This document shows positions 13,528 to 24,398 of a DNA stretch of 64,000 nt, piece after piece (position 1 is the stretch's first letter; each line of letters opens with the position of its first letter). Source of the stretch: Serilophus lunatus (Eukaryota > Chordata > Aves > Passeriformes > Eurylaimidae). Under the pieces are notes generated by a model. That model was not told the origin of the DNA. It did not search any database and was given only the letters and a program-made list of their open reading frames with translations. The stretch is from NCBI GenBank assembly GCA_013399895.1, contig VXBA01001811.1, positions 116,787 to 180,786 of the forward strand, given 5' to 3'. The position numbers and the translations under genes are program-made.

Positions 13528-14817
13528 CTATGTGCTAAATACAGTGTCGTTATAAGCTTTTATCAGAACTACATGGTCTGTTTGTGACATATCCTCAAAT
13601 GTTATTTTTCAATCTTTTTCAGTCTATGTGTCTTGATTTTACAATTACACTGTTGCTTTATATAGATCTCATTCAGTCCTTGATAGACCACAGACATCCT
13701 GTTTGCTGGCTTATTATCCATCTTATCAGCTCCATTCTAAACCATTACTTCAGTTGCACAACTACAACAGATATGCATTCTAAAATTATTTTTTGCAATT
13801 ACTTGAGAAACTTTTTCTAACTAAAGGAAATAAAATGCATTTTAGGACAATCACAAAAGAAAAGCAAATAGACTAAAAGATAATATAACAATAGTATTAA
13901 CTACACCATAGGAAACAGAAATATCTCTTGCCTTAATCCAATGCCTGAACAAATTATCACGCTTGAAAACAAAACTTCCAACAAAACTAAATTAAATTCT
14001 CCTTTTTTGAGATTTCTGAGGCACTGGAATTCATTTTCCACTTGTCACCACAGTTTCAAGAGGGATATGACCAATAACCTTAGACTAGAAAAAAATCTCC
14101 TTGGATATGGGCTGATTCAAGCAAAATACAGGTCATAAATTTTGTTTTCTGAAGAGACATATTTGTCCAGATTGAAGCAAATGATCTGTTTGCAGGCATT
14201 GTGCTCCACATTCTGCATAATGTGAGAAAGCACATAGAAGCCTATATGGCTTTGGAATTACATTTCATGCTAAAGTCATAAACTAAGTTGTACTGTATTT
14301 TAATTATTTTTTTAAACATTCTGTTGTTCCAAAATGCCCAGATTTAGCACCAGCTCTGTTGGGAGCTAATCACAAGAATCATTTTACACATGTAACATCA
14401 GGCCAGACAAAATTGTTTGGTGTCAGTTGCTCATTGAGAAGTACATCCACTTGGAAAAAGAACATTTGCAAAGAAGCTGCTCCCACCAACTAAATCAAAG
14501 TGACCTCATCATCCTCATCAGAACACATTGTATCATCTTAATTATTTGCATATTGCTGATGCAATTACACCAAGGGGTGCAATTCCCACTACATAAAGAG
14601 GAAGTGAGGAATGAGCCCCATAACGACTACTCATTATAGAACAATAGCTACTTCCAAACTACTTCGTATCAGAATATTTTTTCCTGAAGAACTTCTGATT
14701 GTGAGAGGCATGGGGAAAACTGGGAGTCCAGGATGGCTGTCACTTTCAGCTACCACATAAAATTAGAGAAAAGATTCACTTTTTGAATGTTTATTTAAAG
14801 TACCTAAAGAATTTGTT

Positions 14818-14883
14818 TAGTAGTAATAATAATAATTATGATAATGACAAAAACAAAACAAAAAACGACAGTAATAACAATTA
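14818..14883. repeat. Imperfect AAT/AAC trinucleotide-rich tract
   Basis: Begins as TAG/TAA/AAT units and passes into A- and C-rich units. Interrupted, so probably an old microsatellite. Confidence 0.75.
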
Positions 14884-15276
14884 TAAACCCCTGCATGAAG
14901 TTCTTGAAGCAGTCAGCAAAAAAGATTGTTTTGCAGTTTTCCCAGAGAAAGTATGTGAGGAATTGCAGAATTATTCCTTGATGGTAAAACAGTTTTTAAT
15001 GGCAATCTTTAAGTATGTCATTTGGTCTGCCTATTTCCTCATCTAACCATCTGAAGAGAACTAACGTTCAGTTTATGTTAGCACTCAAAAAATATAAACA
15101 AAGTACTTAATAATAATGCTTACTTGTTTTGCAAATCTGAGCCAAGTCCTAAAGAGTGAATGAGATAATAGTTTCTAAATTTTTGTAACTTTTTTCACCA
15201 AAAAATACTGAATTGTGTTTTCAGTAGGAAAGAATTACCATAAGCTTCTGCCTCAGAGTACCCAAGAGCTAAATAG

Positions 15277-15307
15277 AAAAAAAAAAAAAAAAAAAATTAA
15301 AAAAAAA
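15277..15307. repeat. Poly-A tract
   Basis: Twenty consecutive A followed by TT and a further run of A. There is no recognisable retrosequence upstream, so it cannot be assigned as a retrotransposition tail. Confidence 0.9.
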
Positions 15308-16896
15308 TTAATCCATTTTCTGACCAAGTATTTTGTTTGGGTTTTTTTGCTTGAAATAGTTCAGAAACATTTGCTGGTGTTTGTCAGAACAGTCATGAAT
15401 GGCTTGAAAGCTTAGGAACATGGCTATTCTTACAGTGCCCAGTATCTCAGAGTAATGGCTCTATGGAGATTGTCCATGAAGAATAAACAGTATCACCTTC
15501 ACAATTCCTCCTCCCATCTCCCCTCTGTCCTCCCCCCCACTTTCAGTAAGCAGTTTTTTTCTAGAAACTTCTGTACTTCGGCACTTTTTCCTGCATAAAA
15601 TGTTCACCGACATGAGTGAAATGAGACAAATTAGTAGCATTACATTCTTGTTTCTGAAAGCACAAATTTAAGGTATCAACTTCCACAGCATCATATATGG
15701 GCTGATCTTTGGGTACTGTGGTAGACGGTTCATTGGTCTATGTCATTGTTATAATTCCAAATATCAGATTCTTCTTTCTGCTGTTATTAACCTAGTGCTC
15801 TTGAATGGTGCCAATGTGTTTTTAAAACACTGCATTTTTATGTGCTATGCTGTTCCTGCTCTTTTCATTAGCTACAGCTATCTACCAGTGTATCAGCTAA
15901 GCTGATACAGGTTAAATTAAGTGCAAGAAACTTACTGTGCAGTCCTTTTGTCCACATCTCATGATTTTATCTTGATGGCCCATCTTAAGACTGGAAAAGA
16001 GCATTACAAAAACAATAAACCACATTTTCTAATCAGGGTGTGTTATTACCAAGTGTGAATGTAAAAGAAAGAAAATCTCAGAACTTTTCTCCCTTTCTTT
16101 AGGATTTGCACTTTTTTTTTCCCTCCATAGTGACTTAAAAATGTTGAGTTGATAGTAATGTAAGGTTAATTGTGACTGTGTATCACCTGATTTAATAGAA
16201 TTGTTTCTCTACATAATAATTAGGGAACAGTGAAAGCAGAGCTGAATTTCTACATCCCATTCTTTCATTTGAGACTGAACCTAAGAAAGATACACTTTCA
16301 CAGTGTGGGGAAAGAAACAGAAAATTAATCTTCTGTTGCTGTTACACCTCTGTTAGCAGCGGGATATGAAGTCACATCGCTGCCTTAATAAAGATTGTTC
16401 AGCCTCCTTTGTCAAGTGTTGTGGTCCTGCAGAGTATGAACAGCTTGTCTATGAAAGAAATTCTGGATGCAGTGGCTCTATAAATATCTAGCCTGTACTG
16501 TTAATAAGGTGTATCAGCTGGGAAAAGTCCCTACAAATGACTAAAGGCTATTGAACAGTAGTTTTCCAACCCTGTAAAATTGCTCTCCCACTCCTTCTCC
16601 TTAGAGTTCACACATACAGAGGCATAAATACAGACAGAGCTGTAAATTCCCAAGACGCAAGGTGCAATATATAAAACCAGGGATTTAATGCCCACTTTCT
16701 CCCCATGTCATCATCCTGCAAGATGGAGGATAGAAAAGGGGTAAGCAGGTGGTATGGTGGTTCCATAAGCACCTGAAAAGCAAATACTGCAGCTACTGAT
16801 TCCCTAAACAGGCTTGGATCACAATGTTAACATCACCCTCAACTTTACCTGTGTTTCCTCTTATGTGTCTACTCTATCAAGCTGCATTTGTAAAAG

Positions 16897-17315
16897 AGTC
16901 ATAGAATATCCTGAGCTGGAAGGAACCCACACGGTCCAATTCCTGGCCCTGCATAGGACAGCCTCTAGAATCCCATCATGTATCTGAGAGTTCAAATGCT
17001 TGAACTCTTCAGGCTTGGTGAAGATGCCTCAGCCCAAGCCTCCCCTGACACAGTTTCATGCCATTCCCTCACCAGAGAGATCAGTGCCTGTTGCACTGTG
17101 CTGCCCCTTGTAAGGAAGCTGTAGTCTTCTATGAAGTCACCCTTCAGTCTCCTCTTCTCTGGGCTGGACGTGCCAGATGACCTCAGCTGCTCCTTGTAGG
17201 ACTTCCTCTCAAGGCCCTTTATCATCTACATAGCCCTCCTTTAGATGTTCTCTAGCAGCTTTATAATCTTCTTATATTGCAGCGTCTAGAACTGCACACT
17301 GTACTCAAGGTGAAG
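16897..17315 (-). mobile_element. CR1 LINE 3' end with ORF2 C-terminal remnant, minus orientation
   Basis: Starts with the inverted CR1 tail (GTCATAGAATATCCTGAGC) and continues through the 3' UTR. It then covers the reverse complement of the ORF2 C-terminus, with the CTCCTCTTCTCTGGGCT block (SLEKRR region) near 17150. The blocks for the ERVQRRAT-type region and the EYCVQLW-type motif follow, the latter as CTAGAACTGCACACTGTACTC near 17290. A 77-codon open frame at 16992-17225 lies mostly within the old coding part and reads a partial ORF2 C-terminus. The element is 5' truncated at about 17315 and moderately diverged. Confidence 0.9.
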
Positions 17316-19489
17316 GACGAGTACTGGGAAAGATGAGTAAGGGAAAGACTATGAAAGGCCCACAGGGAAGCCTAGGACAGTAGCTGCAACTATTTGAAAT
17401 ATATGCAGTTTAAGTTCCTTCTCCCTTTAAAGTGTTTCTATATACTAACTTCACCACAGAGGAATTTTGAAGATTACAACTAGTGAATATCAACCTAATA
17501 TTGGCAATTTCCAACACCAGCACTATAAAATATCCAGTTGCAGGGCCTTAATATAAGTCTTGAAGGTCAATACAAAGAAAACAAGGCAACAGATCAAAAT
17601 GAAGTCACCATATCTGTCTCCCCACAGCCAAAAAAACAGGTATTCTGTGGCTTTTTGCAACTCAACACAACACAAAAGCAACTCTTGGCTAAGGGGGAAA
17701 AAGCCAACATCAAAGGAGGATATGTAATAACAGAGCACTTAGCTTTCTACCAAGCCTCTAACCTCTTCAGTGCTTCATTTTAAGCCTCTCCCAAGATGAG
17801 GTTTGTTCCTTTCTATTAGCCACCAAAAAGCTCGTAGAGAAGACATTAATTGTTAGTGCCTAATATAAGTTTTTAGCATGCATCTTATTCTTTGACAAGA
17901 GGTTCTACAGATCAGCTATATATATGAAGGACCATCTCCATGGCTTTTTTTCGAACCTAGCTCTGACTACTTAATATCTAGGGGTTAATTTCTACAGTTG
18001 ACTTTTTGTGCTTCCTGTCCCTCAACGGAGCAGCAATCTTCTGCTACTAATATATCACTGTCAAGTCTTCTCTCAGTTGTCTTCCTTCCCTCAATCTCTT
18101 GGTTGAGAACTTCAGCTCTCTAGACTTTTACTATTTGTAACAGAAGGTTGTAATTCAAAGGTGCAAGTTTAGTACTAAAAAAATACAAACCCAAACAATT
18201 AACCACCCTCAAAGGCTCCACCACATCCGGACCAGAATGCATGACATTTTTAGAAATTATGAATGTTTTTTCTGCACAACTGTTCTAGCTCTTAGGACAA
18301 ATATGATTTATTACACATCATAGCTAGATTTACAATTGGACTTACAGTAAAATTTGCATTTTACAATATTTCATTGTTGACTACAAAGGCAAGCTATAAG
18401 CCGTGATTTTATGTACTGAACATTTCAGGGGAAAAAGAAAAAACTCATACCTTAATATATTAATTTACTCCCAAAAACCATTCAAACTTTCAGCTTCCTC
18501 CTTTTTTGACATGATGATACAGTTTATTTACAAGAACGCTCAGGCTTCCCTAGCTTCATCCTCTTCTTGCTCATGAAGCTGGAAGCCATTCCAGGCTCCC
18601 CAGCCTCCAGCTTCAAGGCCTGGTGTCTTTCTTTTATTTGCCCATGGTCACAAGTCTCTAGTCTTCACATATAAATACTTTTCACTGTTTCTGCTCCCAG
18701 TTTGTTCACATACTCTTATAAAGCTGACTTTCAGATCTTCTGCTCTTGTGTTCACAAGTGTTTTATACCCCAATACTCCAGTAAAAATAATAGAAGTCCT
18801 TTCCAGTACTAAGTTTTAGACCTCTTTTCCAGAGCTCCCAGTCTCTTTCCTAATACTGCTATGAACACCTTTAATGTTTTATCTCTAGAGATAAATCAAG
18901 GAAATTTTATGCCTCAGATTCTGATCTTTAAAAAAGAGATGTTACATTTATAGATAATTTTAAAGGATATAATTATATAAGCACAATTTAATCATTATGA
19001 GTCACTGTGGATATGGAAAGAGTAAATCATGTTAAAGAAATCTGGCTACTTTTAAAAATGAAAAATGTTATTAGCCTAGATACACCGAGAGGCTTGGCAC
19101 AGCTGGGTTTTTAAAAAGGTTCAGAGGAAATTCAAAATGATGGATCACTGTTATCATTAAGAAAGTTTTGTTGTGAATGGAGTAAATCTTTACTAAAACT
19201 TTTCCCCAACACCAAGAAGTTGTGACCCAACATTCACATCTGAAGGTCCATATCCTGACATCTGATTCTTTCCCACCCTTGATGGGTTTGGGTTTTTAGA
19301 CCACTTAGTTTTAGTGTAAAACTAATAAGTTCAGTTGCCTCCATATTTGGTGCAGTTGCCTTCTTCCAGGGATGAGCAGTACCAAGGTGACAATAAGTAC
19401 CCATAAAAACAGGGGATTGGATGGAAAACAGAAAGGCAGCGGTTGAGAAGTGAAGCCTCACAGGCCTGTAGATTAACACCAGCAGATTT
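17316..19489. other. Unique DNA, no gene seen
   Basis: No exon or further transposon could be supported. A slightly GC-richer patch lies at 18530-18640. Composition is otherwise AT-rich. Confidence 0.5.
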
Positions 19490-19665
19490 TCATATTTTAT
19501 TCAATGGTCGAGACAAAGCCGTAATAAATCAGATCATTAAATTTGCAGATGATACTAAAATAAGGAGAGTATTTAAGACTCAGAGGGATGCAAAAATAAT
19601 CCTGATATTAACAAAATGGGCTCAGAGGTGAGATAGGAAATTAAATGAGCATTTACTGTAATGAA
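19490..19665 (+). mobile_element. Ancient CR1-type reverse transcriptase core fragment
   Basis: One plus-strand frame reads INQIIKFADDTKIRRV followed by LTKWAQR. This matches the order of the LINE reverse transcriptase catalytic motif (FADD, whose two aspartates bind metal) and the downstream helix that in CR1 contains a WA(R/E) motif. The nucleotide block around ATTTGCAGATGATACTAAAAT is the most conserved part. Coding similarity fades before about 19490 and after about 19665, where frameshifts and a TGA appear. The fragment lacks the 3' UTR and the rest of ORF2, so it is a relic. Confidence 0.65.
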
Positions 19666-22600
19666 AATTGACACACTTCAGTAAAAATAATGTTCAGGAC
19701 ACATGCTGAGATACTTACAACTTAAATTATACCAAGTTAATTAATATGTAAAGTAAGAAAAAGTGGTAAGCTATTCTTGCATTGCCATTCATAGTTTTAA
19801 ATTCTAAGGCATGACCTCTGCCCTAAAGAGATAACAGATTGGCACAGAAAAAAACCATACACTGTCATTCAACACAGTAAGAAAAAACATCTGCCGGAGC
19901 AGTCCATAAAAGAGAGCTACAGCCCTCTGGACCAGTCAGTCACTAACAAGGCTCAGAAGAATGATGTTGGCCACCACCAAATTTGACTTTCTACTATTCT
20001 CTTCCCTACAAATTTATGTCTGTTTGGAAGTATTTCAAAACTACACAGATCATTTTAAGAAAAGAGTACTCAGGTATGAAAAGAGAAATGTATTGTCAAC
20101 TCTTTGAATAATACTCAGGAAAATAAAATGCCTATTTCTAAGAAGAGATAAAAACCCCTAGATGGCAACCAAAAAAAAAAAAAAAATCCCCAAATCCCAA
20201 CCTGTAAAAGTAAGCCTTTGACTCTCTCTTAAGGTTTCATAAGGGAAAAAGTGTGAGAATAAATCAAAAAGCAAGCTAGTAAGATGCAGAGGAAAGGGCA
20301 AAAAAAGAAAAGAAAAATCTCCCCATAAGACAACACCAACAATAAAAGCAAGAACACAACAAAACAAACCTGCAGTCAAGTTAAAGTCAAAAGCTCTTTG
20401 CTCTAATTCACACCAGTAAAGCCCACCCAAACCCACCATTAAAATACCAAAATGTTTTTGATTATGTAGAAAAAGGGCTGTAAATCTAAAGTTGTTCTTT
20501 AGTAATACTACTATTAGGATGACATTAGCACGTCATAATATGTACATCCAGAGTAGAATACCCTTTTTCATTATACTGGTGAAAAGTCTGCAGAGGACTG
20601 AAAATAAAACTACTCACAACTTCCTCACTGAACCAGTGCAATCATTCACATTGAGAGCATCATGTTCTCCTGTTGTACTTGGTTTAGCCAAATTTCTCCA
20701 CTAGTCTATTAAAATTCCAAATTACCTACAAGCGTCCAACTGCAGAGACTTAGACCTACTATTTGTTACAACTTGAAGTGCGAAATTTCAAGGAAAAATG
20801 ACAGCAATGTTCACAGAGGGAAACTGCCACGGTCATACAAATAATTTATTTAGGAGCTTAGCTAAAAAGAAGATCTGTGAAATATTGTAACAGCAATAAG
20901 TCAATGGATTAACACAGCAACAAGCAACATCTTGAAGGAGATCAGAGTAGTAAACAAAATGAAATGCAGTGACAAGAATGAGAATAGGGTATTCAGATCT
21001 TAACAGTATGAAATAATGAATTGCAAAGGAACCACACATCTTAAAGCAATATAAACAGAGAGAGGAAAAATGCTAGCATAGAGAACTTTATCTCTGTTAA
21101 TAAGAACTGAAATAAATTTCTATTCCTTCTTTAATAAAATACTTTGGTGGTGTCTTTCCTAAATAAATGACAAGACCTCTGTTTGCTATAAGTAATATTA
21201 TCCCAAAATTAAACAAAAATAGTATTTCATTATATTCTTTAAGATTCCCAAGAAAAAAATAATTCATCTGGGCTAAACTGCAGAGTATTAAAAAAAAAAA
21301 AAAAAAAAAAAGCAGCAGTCCAAAGCAATGGCTCATACATGTAAGCAAGCATTCTGGTTTCAGTTTAGAAACATCACTTGATAACTTTGTTAAGGAATCT
21401 ATTACAGTAAGTGTATCAATATCAATCAAGTCTGAGGATATATATAAAATACAGTGTAACAGGAAGTATTACACTGCACAAATAAAGCCCACAGTCTGTG
21501 ATGTAAGTGGAATAGAATCTCCTGCAATATCACAAATTCTGACTATAGTAGAGATAAAAACCTCATTTAAGTATAAACTTACCAGAGAATAAACCCATTG
21601 TGAATAGAAGGCATGCTACGTGTCAGGATGATGGAATCGCACTCAGTAAATGTGACTGCATCATCCTTCAGTAACATCTCCTTGCTCCAGGCAGCAAATT
21701 ACATCTGCAAAAGATTTTCCCTTGATCACATCTGCTGTTAAATATCAAGGTCTAAGCTTGATGAATGTATACAAGTGATAACATTAAAAAGTCTAATTTA
21801 GTAATACTATTTCCTATGTAAATCTCTGTAATGCTTCAGATACAAATATATGGAAATGGATACTTCTTATTAGCAACTGCTACAGAAGTTGGAAAACACC
21901 CAAAATCTGAAATCTTAATTTTCCACTACTTCTACTTTAGTGACTTTAGTAGCACTCCCCCTTGCCTCCACAAGTCATTCACCCACACAATTGGATGAAA
22001 AGTTCTCTGTTGTCTCTCACTTTGGTTTGCTTCCAATATGGAATAAGCATCCACATTTAATGACACTCAGTCCGAGTTTTTAGTTAGCTGAGTAATTTTG
22101 CTTTTGTGTTTGCAAGAGATGATAAGAAAAGAAGTGTCCATTTCATTTTTTTTTCCTCTCACTTTATGTTGCAAGAATGCATGTCTGTCTCTTTTTAGGA
22201 CAGGAAGGGCAAGGAACTCTGATAGCACATGCAACCAATCATGTTAAGAATAAATTCATCTACTTTCAAATGTTTATTCTAAATTTACTCATGACTACTT
22301 TGTCCATTGTATTTTAAGGCTTCTTTGCCAATTAGTTTACCACAAACTTCTGTTTTTCACGGTTAATCCCTGAAGACTCAAAGGTTATATGCAAATTGGC
22401 CTTTTATTCTCGCAGGTTCTGGTATGCATCCAAATTGTGTTTTGACTACCTGCTGGCACATGACAAGGCTTTTCGCTCTTCTTCCGTCCCTCTGACAGAT
22501 GACAGTCTGCAAGCAGTGTATGTTGTGTCCTCAATCTGAACAAGAGGAATTCCCTGTTAATTCCAGCTGCCACAAAATCTACAGGCAGACTGTGAAAAGC

Positions 22601-22994
22601 AATCACACTGCCTCTTACCTTTTGCATTCTTTCTTCAGAAAATGAGTCCTTTTGTAGTCTTTAAATAGCCTTTTTTCCCTGCTTCTTCATACAGGTGACT
22701 GGAACTATACCTAACATTATGGTAATATGAACAGGTTCTCATCAGCATCTTGTAAAAATAGCATTAGGACTTTTCCATCTTAACAAGGAATTTCTCATTG
22801 TACGCAACCTCCTTTCTCAATCCTTTAGAGCTGCCTGGAACTAACCAGCAAACCCAGCTATTCCTTCTCAATTACTTAGTCACTTGTGTTTCGAGTTAAC
22901 CACAGGTTTTTTTCATTAGCCCTTCAGTGAATGACATTGCTGTTCTTATTACTAGAGTTTAATTTCTGTTATTTTATTTCTTTAAGATTATACT
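19666..22994. other. Unique AT-rich DNA, no gene firmly supported
   Basis: Contains A-runs at 20171-20186 and 21290-21311. An exon-like minus-strand segment at 21583-21704 has a perfect GTAAGT donor, but no frame is open across its full length, so it is not called as coding. No other feature was recognised. Confidence 0.45.
21290..21311. repeat. Poly-A tract (22 bases)
   Basis: Twenty-two consecutive A on the plus strand. Confidence 0.95.
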
Positions 22995-23165
22995 ACAACC
23001 AGATCTGCCTGTCCTGATGTCTTTCAGCTTTATCAGCTAATTTTCATTTCTGCACTCAAATGTTCTGTGCCAAGGTAATTAGAGAAAAGCTAAATAATAA
23101 TAACCCCAGGACTGAATCTCAAAGAGCTCTAATATTAACTCCTAGGGTGTTTTTTATAAGATTCT
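22995..23165 (-). mobile_element. Ancient CR1-type RT fragment, minus orientation
   Basis: Read on the plus strand, the segment shows the reverse complement of the RT core in the expected order. A degraded FADD-type block lies at about 23030-23050, then a block for the NDLD-type loop, then ACCCCAGGACTGAATCTC at about 23105. That last block corresponds to the SGVPQGSVLGP-type motif of LINE reverse transcriptases. Stops and indels break every frame. It cannot be the upstream part of the copy at 23405-23605, because the order of domains would be inverted, so these are two insertions or a rearrangement. Confidence 0.5.
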
Positions 23166-23404
23166 TCTAAGAAAATCAGAACAAGTGAACTGCGTGAGAC
23201 CAAAATTTCCCTTCTACCTAGATGCTTAGGGAAAGTATATGATTTTTGTGTTCAATAAACCATAATAGTTTTTTAATTCCATAAATACTTTTGAACCTCT
23301 TAGACAATATTATATTAATAATATTCTCTAACTGTAAACTTCATAGTTTAATTATGTAGTTGATGAAATATTATTCCATTTTCTTTTGAACCTAACAGAC
23401 TGTA

Positions 23405-23605
23405 ACTTCATTTGATGTTAAATTTTTCAATATTAAAGGAAGTTAATAAGCATCTCCCATTGATAATCTTTCTACTTGTGATTTTATAAACCACTGTCAT
23501 ATTCCCTTTCAGCAGGCTTTTCTTTCTAGTGTATTTAGTAATCCATTTTGTCTGTTCCCTTACATGCTTTATAATTACTTCCTTTAGTGTAATGTCTTTC
23601 AACTT
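23405..23605 (-). mobile_element. Ancient CR1 ORF2 C-terminal fragment, minus orientation
   Basis: A minus-strand frame reads YTRKKSLLKGNMTVVYKI. This lines up with the SLEKRRLRGD.IAVYKYL block at the C-terminus of CR1 ORF2 seen intact in the copy at 56572-56880. The upstream part of the same frame (ITLKEVIIKHVREQ) fits the preceding helix. The match is short and many residues differ, so the assignment rests on motif order rather than identity. No 3' tail is recognisable. Confidence 0.45.
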
Positions 23606-24346
23606 TGCAATAATTGTTAAAGTATTGATAGATAATATATTATCTGTTCACATCATATTATCTTTCACTGTTTTTGCGAAAAAATGTATCCCATGTAGAA
23701 ATGGCAGCAATTTAGTCTGAAGTTACTTTGCTTTTGTTAACCATGCTGCATTTTATTCTGTTTCCTATTTACCTGCATATTTTTATTTTCTCTTCATTTT
23801 TAAGCCCTTTTGAATTATATTGATGTCAGACTAATGAACATCAAATTACTTCAATAATTTTCTCCTTTTATCTAATAGAAATGCAGTATCAGTTGTTTTC
23901 CAGTGCTGAAAACATCCTGATTGTTAAATTATTTTCTAACAAGGAATAATGAGTGCCCAAAGTTAAACTCATTAAGCTTACCTAGTTTTGTGCCCATGAG
24001 TTATGTCCTTTTTATGAATTCAAACTCAGGAATTGTCCTTATTTTCTTCTCATGTTCTATATCTCCCTCTTAATTTAAAACTGAAAGAAGGCATTCATTT
24101 GGATATGTACACATACTTTTTGAATTCATCTTCCCATTCTTTTTACAGCTTCTGAATTCAATGTTTTGCAGCTCTCAATTGATCTTTACTAGTGTCAGGC
24201 TTCCTATGTAAAGTTTTCTTTGCTGATGAGTCTTTTTTTTAGTTCCTTTCAGATTTCCTCCTAGTATATTTTTAACATGTTTATTCATCTAGTCAGATTT
24301 AGATCTTTCCCTGTGTATTTATGTTCTTTCTTCAGTTTGTATGAAA

Positions 24347-24398
24347 TAACAATGATAATGATAACAACAAAATGACAACAACAACAACAATAATAATC
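24347..24398. repeat. Imperfect AAC/AAT/GATA-like simple repeat
   Basis: Begins as AATGATAATGATAAC and passes into an ACA(ACA)n run and then AATAATAAT. Interrupted. Confidence 0.8.

Larger units (their letters stand above)
9508..16896. other. Long unique AT-rich interval, no gene seen
   Basis: About 7.4 kb without a supportable gene. It holds a 17-base T-run (10458-10474), a C-rich quadruplex-forming motif (11291-11310), an exact 20-bp tandem duplication (13488-13527) and an imperfect AAT/AAC-rich tract (14818-14883). It also holds a 20-base A-run (15277-15296), a pyrimidine-rich tract (about 15505-15540) and a 21-base odd palindrome (15889-15909). The region around 14520-14560 combines a homeodomain-type TAATTA core with ATTTGCAT and could be conserved noncoding DNA, but that needs an alignment. 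Confidence 0.5.

Noticed and set aside
15277..15307. Poly-A run as a processed pseudogene tail
   Set aside because: No coding similarity lies immediately upstream on either strand and no target-site duplication was seen.
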